DNA from: Gallibacterium faecale
Lineage (GTDB): Bacteria > Pseudomonadota > Gammaproteobacteria > Enterobacterales > Pasteurellaceae
Length of the DNA stretch: 64,000 nucleotides
Direction: 5' to 3'
Assembly (NCBI RefSeq): GCF_027920745.1
Contig: NZ_JAQIBB010000046.1
Span: forward strand, 14,012-78,011
A program made the translations under genes and the position numbers. The notes under the pieces were generated by a model, which was not told the origin of the DNA, did not search any database, and saw only the letters and a list, made by a program, of their open reading frames with translations. How positions within the stretch are numbered: position 1 is the stretch's first letter; every line of letters begins with the position of its first letter. Below, piece by piece: positions 16,888 through 25,900 of the stretch.

Positions 16888-17802
16888 ATGAGTAGAGATT
16901 TTGAATTGAGGCAAGAAGTAAGTAATCAAATGATAGATGCCTTAAGAGAAGGTGTTTTATCATCACCATTACCATCACAAACTATTTTGGCATCTTTATA
17001 CAGTGTAAGCCGTACGACAATACGTTATGTATTAATGTCTTTGTTAGAGAAAGGAATTTTAGCGAAACAAGGAGATAATTATATTGTCATTCGAGTTCCT
17101 ACAGAAGAAGATAAATTTTTAAAATTGAAAACGAAAAGAAATGATCCTAAAGCGATTAAAAAGATAGAAACTTACTTTAAAGCAGCTATTCAATCTAAAG
17201 TTATAAAACCAGGCGATCAGGTGTCGGAATTGTGGTTGGCTAAAAATGCGAATGTAGATATTTTTTCTGTTAGAGAATACCTAATTCAATTTTCTCGTTT
17301 TAACTTAATTAAAAATTTAGGTCGAGGAAAATGGCAACTAGTAGCCTTTACACCACATTATGCAGATAAGTTATTTGAATTAAGAGAAATGTTGGAATGC
17401 CATGCATTGAATTGCTTTATGAACTTACCTAGTTCAGATGTACGGTGGAGTAAAATGAAAATGCTATTACAGGAACATCGTACATTGAGAGAAAATATTT
17501 CTGAGAGATTTACAGATTTTTCAAAATTAGATCATCAATTTCATTCTCTAATTCTATCAGCAGCTAATAATCCATTTATAAATGATTTCATTGAACTTAT
17601 TTCTATTATTTTTAACTTTCATTATCAATGGGATAATCGAGATTTGAAGACTAGAAATGTATTGGCGGTAGAAGAACATTTGGCGATATTAGTAAAAATA
17701 GTAAGCCAAGATGATCTTGGTGCTATTACTGAGTTAAAACATCATTTAAGTACAGCAAAAAAATCATTAATGAATAGCATTGAGATAGTTACGCAAAGCT
17801 AA
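16888..17802 (+). CDS. lgoR: GntR-family regulator of L-galactonate genes, LgoR
   Basis: Transcription factor with an N-terminal winged helix (about 8-70, SSPLPSQTILASLYSVSRTTIRYVLMSLLEKGIL) and a C-terminal FadR-type effector domain (FELREMLECHALNCF, FSKLDHQFHSLILSAANNPF). With ATG 16888 as start it has 304 residues, the same as E. coli LgoR (YjjM), and begins MSRDFELRQEVSNQMIDAL in agreement with it; GAGAGA 7 nt upstream is the likely ribosome binding site. It faces lgoD across a 139-bp intergenic region where it presumably binds. In E. coli the protein activates lgoTD. Confidence 0.87.
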   Translation: MSRDFELRQEVSNQMIDALREGVLSSPLPSQTILASLYSVSRTTIRYVLMSLLEKGILAKQGDNYIVIRVPTEEDKFLKLKTKRNDPKAIKKIETYFKAAIQSKVIKPGDQVSELWLAKNANVDIFSVREYLIQFSRFNLIKNLGRGKWQLVAFTPHYADKLFELREMLECHALNCFMNLPSSDVRWSKMKMLLQEHRTLRENISERFTDFSKLDHQFHSLILSAANNPFINDFIELISIIFNFHYQWDNRDLKTRNVLAVEEHLAILVKIVSQDDLGAITELKHHLSTAKKSLMNSIEIVTQS

Positions 17803-17832
17803 TCATCTATTGAGGAACAAATTTATAAAAAA

Positions 17833-17857
17833 GCTATGAAATTCTATTTTCATAGCT
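17833..17857 (+). terminator. lgoR terminator-like hairpin; first copy of a 25-bp repeat
   Basis: GCTATGAAA (17833-17841) and TTTCATAGC (17848-17856) form a hairpin 30 nt after lgoR. There is no T-run here. The identical 25 bp recurs at 18166-18190. Confidence 0.6.
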
Positions 17858-17913
17858 TAGATAGCTGACAAACTTAAATTTATTCACAAATCTTAATAAA
17901 TGTTCATTAGGTT

Positions 17914-18112
17914 CCCTCTCACACTTGCCCGAATGCAAATAAGATTTTTAGGCAAAAAAAGTGATCATTTTTCGAACGTAGTGAGAAAAATCTCTGTTTT
18001 TTGCCGCCCGGAAAATCTTATTGGAATGAGGATTAGCAAGTGTGTGAGGGTGTGTTTCTTTTGCTTCGTTTTCTTTACACAAGTAAAGAAAATGAAGGCG
18101 CCCTTTAGGGCG
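17914..18112. repeat. Long imperfect palindrome (possible MITE or REP-like element)
   Basis: Nested inverted arms: 17914-17928 with 18036-18050 (CCCTCTCACACTTGC against GCAAGTGTGTGAGGG), 17935-17949 with about 18011-18025 (around ATAAGATTTT/AAAATCTTAT), GGCAAAAAA with TTTTTTGCC (17951-17959 / 17997-18005), and ATTTTTC/GAGAAAAAT near the centre. Two extra hairpins follow: TTTTCTTTAC/GTAAAGAAAA (18069-18092) and CGCCCT/AGGGCG (18099-18112). Base use differs from both neighbours. No credible gene lies in this 559-bp stretch between lgoR and mraZ. Confidence 0.65.
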
Positions 18113-18165
18113 AAACCTAAAAGCTAATTAGAACAAAATATTAAATAGACTTTGTCATCGAATTG

Positions 18166-18196
18166 GCTATGAAATTCTATTTTCATAGCTTTTTTT
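18166..18196 (+). terminator. Second copy of the 25-bp hairpin, with T-run
   Basis: Exact duplicate of 17833-17857 (GCTATGAAA loop TTTCATAGC) but followed by seven T, so this copy has complete intrinsic-terminator form. The two copies bracket the long palindrome. Confidence 0.75.
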
Positions 18197-18259
18197 ATGC
18201 TTTGTATCACAAGATAAGTGAAATAAGCATTATTTTGATAAAAAACAACAAGGAATTAC

Positions 18260-18288
18260 TTGCAATCCTCTATTTCAGAGAATAGACT
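18260..18288 (+). promoter_or_regulatory. Candidate mraZ/dcw promoter
   Basis: TTGCAA (18260-18265), 17-nt spacer, TAGACT (18283-18288), immediately upstream of the triple GTGGT repeat. The -35 and spacing are good and the -10 weak. The position fits the known repressed mraZ promoter. Confidence 0.5.
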
Positions 18289-18296
18289 AACGATAA

Positions 18297-18321
18297 GTGG
18301 TAAATTGTGGTAAATAGTGGT
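18297..18321 (+). promoter_or_regulatory. MraZ operator, three GTGGT repeats
   Basis: GTGGT occurs at 18297-18301, 18307-18311 and 18317-18321, exactly one helical turn apart, separated by AAATT and AAATA. MraZ is known to bind GTGG-type direct repeats with 10-bp period upstream of its own gene and repress the division cluster. The match is direct; binding is inferred. Confidence 0.8.
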
Positions 18322-18361
18322 AATAAATTCTTCATTTCAACTGATTTATAGGTAGCGAGTT

Positions 18362-18820
18362 ATGTTTCGAGGTGCATCATTAATTAATCTGGATGCCAAG
18401 GGTCGTTTAGCGATTCCAACTCGTTATCGCACCGAGCTTCTTGAGAAAGAACAAGGACAACTTATTTGTACCGCCGATATTCGCCAACCTTGCCTATTGT
18501 TATATCCCTTATCAGAGTGGGAAATCGTCGAGCAAAAATTACTGCAATTACCAAACTTTGATGAAACTGGACGACGTTTACAACGTGTTATGTTGGGCTA
18601 TGCAACAGAATGTGAATTGGATAAAACTGGTCGCATTTTGTTAAGTCCTGCATTAAGACAACATGCCGCCCTAGAAAAAGAAATTATGCTTGTTGGTCAG
18701 CTAAATAAATTTGAAATTTGGCAAGCTGAAAAATGGCAACAACAAATTGCAGAAGACATTCAAATTGGTAGCAGTGGTACGATGGCGACGTCTGATGAGT
18801 TAAGAACTTTGTTTTTATAA
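18362..18820 (+). CDS. mraZ: Transcriptional regulator MraZ
   Basis: DNA-binding repressor at the head of the division and cell-wall cluster. 152 residues made of two AbrB-like SpoVT folds: MFRGASLINLDAKGRLAIPTRYR at the start and GYATECELDKTGRILLSPALR near 80-100, each with the conserved D-x-K/T-GR turn. Its likely operator of three GTGGT repeats ends 40 nt upstream. rsmH starts 15 nt after its stop, so the whole cluster is probably read from this promoter. Confidence 0.96.
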   Translation: MFRGASLINLDAKGRLAIPTRYRTELLEKEQGQLICTADIRQPCLLLYPLSEWEIVEQKLLQLPNFDETGRRLQRVMLGYATECELDKTGRILLSPALRQHAALEKEIMLVGQLNKFEIWQAEKWQQQIAEDIQIGSSGTMATSDELRTLFL

Positions 18821-18835
18821 GCGAGTTTTATTCAT

Positions 18836-19801
18836 ATGGAACAAGTAACCTATTCAGATCCTGCACATTTTACTGTTTTACTCAATGAAGCAGTAGAAGG
18901 ATTGTCTTTAAAGCCTAATGGTATCTATATTGATGGTACCTTTGGGCGAGGCGGACATTCTCGTAAAATTTTATCTGAGTTAGGTGAACAAGGTCGTCTT
19001 ATTGCTATTGATCGTGACCCAGAGGCGATTCTTGCCGCACAAGCAATTCAAGATTCTCGTTTTTCAATTGAACACAATACTTTTTCTGAAATTAAATCAA
19101 TCTGTGAAGCGCATAATTTAGTTGGCAAAATTGATGGTATTTTGCTTGATTTAGGCGTTTCTTCGCCACAGTTAGATGATGCTGAACGTGGATTTAGCTT
19201 TATGCAAGATGGTCCATTAGATATGAGAATGGATAGTTCTAAAGGAATTTCTGCCGCAGAATGGTTACAACAAGTATCAGAAAGTGATTTGGTTTGGGTA
19301 TTGAAAACTTTTGGTGAAGAGCGTTTTGCCAAACGTATTGCACATAATATTGTCGAATTTAATCGCCAGGCATTACAAAATAAAACAGAACCATTAACAC
19401 GCACATTGCAACTAGCACAACTGATTGCGCAATCTATGCCAATAAAAGAAAAACATAAACATCCAGCAACTCGTAGCTTTCAAGCTATTCGTATTTTTAT
19501 TAATAGTGAGTTAGAAGAATTAGAAAAGATTCTTAATTCAGCTATCGATGTGTTAGCACCTGAAGGCAGATTAGCGATTATCAGTTTTCACTCTTTGGAA
19601 GATCGTTTAGTAAAACGTTTTATGAAAAAACAGAGTAAAGGTGACGAAATTCCAAGAGGACTCCCGTTAACTGAAGCACAAATCGAACGTAATCAAAAAT
19701 TAAAATTAATTGGTAAAGCGATTATGCCAACAGAAGCAGAGCTCGCCGTAAATAGCCGTTCAAGAAGTGCAGTATTACGTGTAGCGGAGAGATTAAGATG
19801 A
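18836..19801 (+). CDS. rsmH: 16S rRNA m4C1402 methyltransferase RsmH
   Basis: SAM-dependent N4-methylation of C1402 in the decoding centre of 16S rRNA; formerly MraW. 321 residues. It begins EQVTYSDPAHFTVLLNEAVEGL, has the SAM loop DGTFGRGGHS, then GILLDLGVSSPQLDDAERGFSF and a C-terminal SFHSLEDRLVKRF. All these are signature segments. Its TGA overlaps the ftsL ATG (ATGA), implying coupled translation. Confidence 0.97.
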   Translation: MEQVTYSDPAHFTVLLNEAVEGLSLKPNGIYIDGTFGRGGHSRKILSELGEQGRLIAIDRDPEAILAAQAIQDSRFSIEHNTFSEIKSICEAHNLVGKIDGILLDLGVSSPQLDDAERGFSFMQDGPLDMRMDSSKGISAAEWLQQVSESDLVWVLKTFGEERFAKRIAHNIVEFNRQALQNKTEPLTRTLQLAQLIAQSMPIKEKHKHPATRSFQAIRIFINSELEELEKILNSAIDVLAPEGRLAIISFHSLEDRLVKRFMKKQSKGDEIPRGLPLTEAQIERNQKLKLIGKAIMPTEAELAVNSRSRSAVLRVAERLR

Positions 19802-20118
19802 TATTTAAAAGCTATGATCGTTATCCGTTATGGCGAATCATTGTAGATGATATTTTTCAGGCGAATAAAACCGTTATGCTTTTATTAATTGCTTTATTAA
19901 TTACCGCAGTTTCTACAATTTGGATTACGCATTTAACACGTCTAGCGATTAATGAAAAAAATCAATTACAGACGGAATATCAGGCATTACAAAGTGAAGC
20001 ACTGAATTTGCGTTTAGAAGATAGCGCATTGAGTGATCGTACTCGTATTGAAGGAATTGCCCGTCAATTAGGAATGCAGTCAACACAGGATGAACAAGAA
20101 GTATTAATTATTGAATAA
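19798..20118 (+). CDS. ftsL: Cell division protein FtsL
   Basis: Bitopic divisome protein that forms a complex with FtsQ and FtsB and activates FtsWI. 106 residues: short cytoplasmic tail, one membrane helix at about 24-46 (TVMLLLIALLITAVSTIWIT), then a periplasmic leucine-zipper coiled coil (LAINEKNQLQTEYQALQSEALNLRLED in heptads). Sequence is poorly conserved as usual; position between rsmH and ftsI settles the call. Confidence 0.92.
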   Translation: MIFKSYDRYPLWRIIVDDIFQANKTVMLLLIALLITAVSTIWITHLTRLAINEKNQLQTEYQALQSEALNLRLEDSALSDRTRIEGIARQLGMQSTQDEQEVLIIE

Positions 20119-20139
20119 AACAGATAACTAGGTAACACA

Positions 20140-21906
20140 ATGGTACGGGCAAAAATTAAATCATCACAACAAACAAGCAGTTTTTCTAAAGGACGCTATA
20201 TTGTCACGATTATATTAATTATGGCTGGTCTAATTGCGCTTATCGCAAGAGCTGCATATGTTCAGTTAGTTAATGCAGATTTTTATATTGCAGAAGGCAA
20301 TAAACGTTCACTTCGTACAGAACAAATTCCTTATATCCGTGGCGATATTCTTGATCGCAAAGGTGAATTATTGTCAGTCAGTGTAGAGAATTATTCGATT
20401 ATTGCCGATCCAAAAGAAATTTTTGAAAAAAATTCATTAATGGAAAAAGATCGTTGGCAACGCTTAGCTGAAACATTAAATGTACCGTTATCGGACGTTA
20501 TCAATCGTCTTAATAAAAATCCTAAATCTCGTTTTGTGTATTTAGATCGCCAAATTTCTCCAACAATGGCGAAATATATTCACGATCTTAAAATCACAGG
20601 CGTTTCTATGCGTAAAGAGTACCGCCGTTTCTATCCAACAGTGGAAGAGTCTGCACAATTATTAGGTTATACCAATATTGATGGACAAGGGATTGAAGGG
20701 ATCGAAAAAAGCTTTGATTCTTTGTTAATTGGAAAATCAGGATCTAAAACCTATCGTCGTGATAAATCAGGAAATATTATTGAGAATATTTCGAGTACTC
20801 AAAAATATGATGCCCATGATGTGACATTAAGTATCGATCGCCATTTACAGTCAATGGTATTCCGCGAAATTAAAAAAGCAGTAGCTGAGAATAAAGCAGA
20901 ATCAGGTACAGCCGTATTAGTAAAAATTAGTACAGGTGAAATTCTAGCGATGGCTACAGCGCCGTCTTATAACCCGAATAATATTTTTGGTTCACAAGCT
21001 GAATTACGCCGTAATCGTGCGATTACCGATACATTTGAACCAGGTTCAACAGTAAAACCGTTTGTGGTGTTAACTGCATTAAATCAAAAAATTATCTCAC
21101 CAGATACAGTGATTAATACTAAACCATTTGTGGTTAATGGGCATACTATCCGCGATGTTGCTCCACGTAATGAATTATCTATTACTGGGATTTTGCAAAA
21201 ATCTAGTAACGTTGGGGTGAGCCGTTTATCTTTACAAATGCCAATTTCGGTATTGATGAATACATATCATAAAGCTGGATTTGGAATGCCAACTAATTTA
21301 GGTTTAGTCGGTGAGCAATCAGGAACCTTACCATTACACCGTAAGCGTTGGGCGGATATTGAACGTGCAACAGTAGCTTATGGCTATGGTTTAACTGTAA
21401 CACCATTACAATTAGCTCGAGCTTATGTGGCATTAGGTAGTTTTGGTGTTTATCGTCCGCTTTCAATCACTAAAGTTGATCCACCAGTTATTGGTGAGCG
21501 TATTTATCCAGAAAAAATTACGCGTGAAGTAGTACATATGATGGAAAGTGTTGCACAACCAGGCGGTGGTGGTATTGCTGCGGCTGTTCCTGGATATCGT
21601 GTGGCAATTAAAACTGGTACAGCGAAAAAATTAGAAAATGGTCAATATGTAGATAAATATATTGCTTATACCGCTGGAATTGCGCCTGCAAGTGATCCAC
21701 AGTTTGCGTTAGTTATTTTGATTAATAACCCAACAGCAGGTAAATATTATGGTGGGGCAATTTCTGCGCCAGTATTCTCAAAAATTATGGGGCATACTTT
21801 ACGCGCGAAAAATATTACTCCAGATGGTATTGAGGGTGATACAAAGAGTGCAAAACGTATTGTGCGTATTGACACATTAAAAAATGAAAATTTAAGAGAT
21901 AACTAA
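20140..21906 (+). CDS. ftsI: Peptidoglycan D,D-transpeptidase FtsI (PBP3)
   Basis: Septal transpeptidase, target of many beta-lactams. One N-terminal membrane anchor (about 20-42), a PBP dimer domain with RGDILDRKGELLSVS, and a transpeptidase domain with all three motifs: S303-T-V-K306, S355-S-N357 and K491-T-G-T494. 588 residues. At the positions matching H. influenzae R517 and N526, where changes reduce beta-lactam affinity, it has K496 and D505 by my motif-anchored alignment, neither being the known resistance substitutions. It precedes murE by 10 nt. Confidence 0.96.
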   Translation: MVRAKIKSSQQTSSFSKGRYIVTIILIMAGLIALIARAAYVQLVNADFYIAEGNKRSLRTEQIPYIRGDILDRKGELLSVSVENYSIIADPKEIFEKNSLMEKDRWQRLAETLNVPLSDVINRLNKNPKSRFVYLDRQISPTMAKYIHDLKITGVSMRKEYRRFYPTVEESAQLLGYTNIDGQGIEGIEKSFDSLLIGKSGSKTYRRDKSGNIIENISSTQKYDAHDVTLSIDRHLQSMVFREIKKAVAENKAESGTAVLVKISTGEILAMATAPSYNPNNIFGSQAELRRNRAITDTFEPGSTVKPFVVLTALNQKIISPDTVINTKPFVVNGHTIRDVAPRNELSITGILQKSSNVGVSRLSLQMPISVLMNTYHKAGFGMPTNLGLVGEQSGTLPLHRKRWADIERATVAYGYGLTVTPLQLARAYVALGSFGVYRPLSITKVDPPVIGERIYPEKITREVVHMMESVAQPGGGGIAAAVPGYRVAIKTGTAKKLENGQYVDKYIAYTAGIAPASDPQFALVILINNPTAGKYYGGAISAPVFSKIMGHTLRAKNITPDGIEGDTKSAKRIVRIDTLKNENLRDN

Positions 21907-21916
21907 GGGTAAAGCA

Positions 21917-23392
21917 ATGCAGCGTTTAAGCCGTTATTTTGGTCTAACATTACCAAATCATCAGTTGCAAACTATGCAATTAGATAGTCGAGCAGTAAAA
22001 CAAGGTGATGTGTTTATTGGATTAATTGGACATCAAATTGACGGTAGAAAATTTGTGACACAAGCAATTAATGCAGGCGCTGCAGCAATTATTGTCGAAA
22101 GTGATGATCCAGCAGATCATACTCGTTTAACGTGGCAAGATAATATCCCTGTTATTCATGTCTATCAACTGGCTAGTCAGCTTTCTAAGCTGGCTGGTGA
22201 GTTTTATCAACAACCTTCAACTCAATTAACCCTTGTTGGTGTCACCGGAACTAATGGTAAAACTACCGTAGCGAATCTATTAACGCAATGGAATCATCTA
22301 TTGGGTAAACGTAGTGCAGTGATGGGGACGATTGGTAACGGCTTTTATCAGCATATCCAACCTGCAACAAATACCACAGGCTCAGCAGTAGAAATTCAAC
22401 GTAATTTAGCTGAGTTTGTTGAACAGGGTGCAGAATTTGTTGCGATGGAGGTTTCTTCACATGGCTTGGTACAACAACGTGTTGCGGCATTACATTTTGA
22501 TGCAGCCGTATTTACTAATTTAAGCCGTGATCATTTAGATTATCACCATACATTAGAAGCTTATGCAGCTGCGAAAAAAACATTGTTTACAGAGTTAGAT
22601 GTAAAACAAAGAGTGATTAATGCAGATGATGTTGTGGGAAAACAGTGGCTACAAGAACTACCTGATGCAGTAGAAGTGAGTTTATCTGCAACCTTTACTC
22701 CACAACATCAACAATGGTTGAAAGCAGAACAAATTGAATACCATCCACTAGGTGCTACAATTCATTTCTCATCAAGCTGGGGAAGTGCAATTTTCCACTC
22801 AAAATTAATTGGTGAATTTAACGTGAGTAATTTGTTGTTAGCGACAGCAACATTATTATCACTTGGGTATCCTTTATCAGATTTACTCAACACAGTTTCG
22901 CAACTTGAAGGTGTATGTGGAAGAATGGAGCGTTTTACCGCAGAAAATAAACCAACAGCCGTTGTTGATTACGCTCATACACCAGATGCCTTAGAAAAAG
23001 CATTACTTGCATCACGTTTACATTGCCATGGTGAACTGTGGTGTATTTTTGGTTGTGGAGGTGATCGTGATAAGGGTAAACGCCCACAAATGGCAAAGAT
23101 TGCAGAACAATTAGCAGATAAAGTGATTATTACGGATGATAATCCACGTACTGAAGATGCGGCAGCAATTATAAATGATATTGTTCAAGGGCTAGACTTT
23201 CCAAATAACGCTACTATAATTCATCGCCGTGAACAAGCATTAGCCTATGCATTTGAGCAGGCTAAGCCTAATGATTTGATTTTAGTTGCGGGTAAAGGCC
23301 ATGAAGATTATCAAATTATTGGACACACAAAACACCATTTTTCTGATCGTGAAATTGTTTCACAATTACTTGGACTTAATAACAAAACTTAG
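21917..23392 (+). CDS. murE: UDP-MurNAc-L-Ala-D-Glu:meso-DAP ligase MurE
   Basis: Cytoplasmic ATP-dependent ligase adding the third stem-peptide residue. ATP loop GVTGTNGKTT near 110-119, YHHTLEAYAAAKKTLF with the carbamylated-lysine region, VVDYAHTPDALEKAL, and DNPRTEDAAAI. The DNPR motif is the one that selects meso-diaminopimelate rather than lysine, so this organism has DAP-type peptidoglycan. 491 residues, normal length, followed by murF after 20 nt. Confidence 0.96.
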   Translation: MQRLSRYFGLTLPNHQLQTMQLDSRAVKQGDVFIGLIGHQIDGRKFVTQAINAGAAAIIVESDDPADHTRLTWQDNIPVIHVYQLASQLSKLAGEFYQQPSTQLTLVGVTGTNGKTTVANLLTQWNHLLGKRSAVMGTIGNGFYQHIQPATNTTGSAVEIQRNLAEFVEQGAEFVAMEVSSHGLVQQRVAALHFDAAVFTNLSRDHLDYHHTLEAYAAAKKTLFTELDVKQRVINADDVVGKQWLQELPDAVEVSLSATFTPQHQQWLKAEQIEYHPLGATIHFSSSWGSAIFHSKLIGEFNVSNLLLATATLLSLGYPLSDLLNTVSQLEGVCGRMERFTAENKPTAVVDYAHTPDALEKALLASRLHCHGELWCIFGCGGDRDKGKRPQMAKIAEQLADKVIITDDNPRTEDAAAIINDIVQGLDFPNNATIIHRREQALAYAFEQAKPNDLILVAGKGHEDYQIIGHTKHHFSDREIVSQLLGLNNKT

Positions 23393-23412
23393 TCAACAAA
23401 GAAGAATAACAA

Positions 23413-24807
23413 ATGATCTCAATTAATTTCTCTACTTTAAGTAAAGTATTAGCAGCAAAAGAAATTAATCCTCCCCAAGCTGATATTGAAGTAGATAGTG
23501 TTACAACTGATAGCCGCACAAATTGTTGCGGCAGTATTTTTTTTGCATTACGGGGAGAAAGTTTTGATGCACACCAATTTTTAGATCGTGTGTATCAACA
23601 AGGCGCAAAAATTTTAGTGGTTGAACAACCTAATTTGGCGATTCCGTTACCGCAATTAGTCGTAACAGATACGAAAAAAGCATTAGGACAATTAGCTGCT
23701 TGGGTAAGAACTAAAGTGAATCCAAAAGTGGCAGCAATGACAGGATCCTCTGGTAAAACCACCGTAAAAGAAATGACGGCAGCGATTTTACAACAAACGG
23801 CGAAATCAGCTGATGAAGTCTTATTTACTGCTGGAAACTTCAATAATGATATTGGCGTACCATTAACATTATTACGTTTAACTAACCAACACCGTTATGC
23901 TGTGATTGAATTAGGGGCAAATCATGCTGGTGAAATTGCCTATACTACGCAATTAGCTCGCCCAGATGCAGCATTAGTGAATAACGTTGCTCCAGCACAT
24001 TTAGCGGGCTTTGGCTCAATTGAGGGAGTTGCTAAGGCGAAAGGTGAAATTTACCAAGGGCTAACGACAACAGGTATCGCAATCATTAATGCGAATTGTC
24101 AGTACCTTAATTATTGGCAACGCAATATTGGTTCTCATCAGATTCAACAATTTTCTATTAATTCTCCTCAAGCAGATATTTACGCAAAAGAGATTCAAGC
24201 TTCTGCAATCGGCTATCATTTTATTCTTTGTACCCCACAAGGTGAAACAGCGATCGATTTACCTTATTTAGGTGAGCATAATATTAGTAATTCGTTAGCA
24301 GCTACTTCATTAGCGATGGCGTTAGGTGCGTCTTTGGCAGATGTTAAAGCTGGCTTAGCTTTAGGAAAACGGGTAAAAGGTCGATTATTTCCAGTAGTAG
24401 TGAATTCACAATTCACAATTTTAGACGATACTTACAATGCTAATGTAGATTCCCTAAAAGCAGCGATTGCTGTTTTACAACAATCAGCACAAACCGTAAA
24501 AATTCTTGCAGTTGGTGATATGGCAGAATTGGGGGAAAGTACAGAACAGTGCCATCATCAGGTTGCTGAGGCTGCACAACAAGCGAATTTAAGTAAAGTG
24601 GTTAGTTTTGGGCATTATAGCGAAATCATTAGTAGTTTGTGCCATGGAGAACATTATCAACAAAAAGCCGCATTAATTACCGCATTGCAGCAATACATAA
24701 CAGAACAGCTACAAGCAGGAAAAACAATTTTATTATTAGTCAAAGGATCTCGTTCAATGAAAATGGAAGAGATCGTCGAAGCATTTAAAGGTTTTGAACA
24801 ATGTTAG
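23413..24807 (+). CDS. murF: UDP-MurNAc-tripeptide:D-Ala-D-Ala ligase MurF
   Basis: Adds the D-Ala-D-Ala dipeptide to complete the UDP-MurNAc-pentapeptide. 464 residues with the N-terminal UDP-binding domain (DSVTTDSRTNCCGSIFFALRGE), ATP loop MTGSSGKTTVKEM, ELGANHAGEI, and a C-terminal domain with ILDDTYNANVDSLKAAI and GDMAELGE. Its stop overlaps the mraY start by 7 nt. Confidence 0.96.
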   Translation: MISINFSTLSKVLAAKEINPPQADIEVDSVTTDSRTNCCGSIFFALRGESFDAHQFLDRVYQQGAKILVVEQPNLAIPLPQLVVTDTKKALGQLAAWVRTKVNPKVAAMTGSSGKTTVKEMTAAILQQTAKSADEVLFTAGNFNNDIGVPLTLLRLTNQHRYAVIELGANHAGEIAYTTQLARPDAALVNNVAPAHLAGFGSIEGVAKAKGEIYQGLTTTGIAIINANCQYLNYWQRNIGSHQIQQFSINSPQADIYAKEIQASAIGYHFILCTPQGETAIDLPYLGEHNISNSLAATSLAMALGASLADVKAGLALGKRVKGRLFPVVVNSQFTILDDTYNANVDSLKAAIAVLQQSAQTVKILAVGDMAELGESTEQCHHQVAEAAQQANLSKVVSFGHYSEIISSLCHGEHYQQKAALITALQQYITEQLQAGKTILLLVKGSRSMKMEEIVEAFKGFEQC

Positions 24808-25883
24808 TTTGGATTAGTGAGTTTTTAGTTCAGTATCACACGTTTTTTAATGTTTTCTCATATATTACTGTGCGAGCAATTTTAGCGTTATTAACCGCTT
24901 TATTATTCTGCTTATGGATTGGTCCAAAAGTGATTACTCGTTTACAGTTATTACAAATTGGCCAAGTAGTGCGTGATGATGGTCCACAAAGCCATTTTAG
25001 TAAACGTGGTACTCCAACTATGGGCGGAATTATGATTCTAGCTTCTATTGGTGTAAGTACCCTGCTATGGGCAAACCTCGAAAATCCCTATGTTTGGTTC
25101 GTGTTATTTGTTTTATTTGGCTATGGAGCGATTGGGTTTATTGATGACTATCGCAAGGTTGTTCGGAAAAATACGGATGGATTGATTGCGCGCTGGAAAT
25201 ATTTTTGGCTGTCTGTGGTGGCTTTATTGGCAGTATGCGGTATGTATTACATTGGGAAAGGTACTAATGCGACTTTATTAGTCGTGCCTTTCTTTAAAGA
25301 GATTATGCCACAATTAGGTTTATTCTATATTGTTCTTGCCTATTTTGTGATTGTTGGTACCAGTAATGCTGTAAATCTAACCGATGGCTTAGATGGATTG
25401 GCGATTATGCCAACCGTGTTAGTTTGTGCGGCGTTTGCTTTAATTGCGTGGGCAACAGGAAATATCAATTTCGCCGATTACTTGCATATTCCATATATTA
25501 AATTTAGTGCTGAATTAGTGGTGGTCTGTACCGCTATTGTGGGCGCTGGATTAGGTTTCCTTTGGTTTAATACTTATCCCGCACAAGTATTTATGGGCGA
25601 TGTTGGTTCATTATCGCTAGGTGGTGCAATTGGAACTATCGCCGTTTTAGTAAGACAAGAATTCGTGTTGGTGATTATGGGCGGTGTATTTGTAATGGAA
25701 ACACTCTCGGTTATTTTACAAGTAGGTTCATACAAATTAAGAAAACAGCGCATTTTCCGTATGGCGCCAATTCATCACCATTTTGAATTAAAAGGTTGGC
25801 CAGAACCACGAGTAATTGTCCGCTTTTGGATTATTTCCTTGATTTTGGTGTTATTAGGATTAGTCACATTGAAATTGCGTTAA
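24801..25883 (+). CDS. mraY: Phospho-MurNAc-pentapeptide translocase MraY
   Basis: Integral membrane enzyme forming lipid I by transferring phospho-MurNAc-pentapeptide to undecaprenyl phosphate. 360 residues with about ten helices. Catalytic and family motifs: KRGTPTMGG, GFIDDYRKVVRKNTDGL (paired aspartates), VNLTDGLDGLAI, and the histidine motif RMAPIHHHFELKGW. Overlaps murF; murD begins 17 nt after its stop. Confidence 0.97.
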   Translation: MLVWISEFLVQYHTFFNVFSYITVRAILALLTALLFCLWIGPKVITRLQLLQIGQVVRDDGPQSHFSKRGTPTMGGIMILASIGVSTLLWANLENPYVWFVLFVLFGYGAIGFIDDYRKVVRKNTDGLIARWKYFWLSVVALLAVCGMYYIGKGTNATLLVVPFFKEIMPQLGLFYIVLAYFVIVGTSNAVNLTDGLDGLAIMPTVLVCAAFALIAWATGNINFADYLHIPYIKFSAELVVVCTAIVGAGLGFLWFNTYPAQVFMGDVGSLSLGGAIGTIAVLVRQEFVLVIMGGVFVMETLSVILQVGSYKLRKQRIFRMAPIHHHFELKGWPEPRVIVRFWIISLILVLLGLVTLKLR

Positions 25884-25900
25884 GCAATATTGGGGGACAT

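Noticed and set aside
17900..18127. A 75-codon open frame between lgoR and mraZ
   Set aside because: It runs through the nested inverted repeats of the palindromic element, has no ribosome binding site and an implausible composition, so it is an accident of the repeat.
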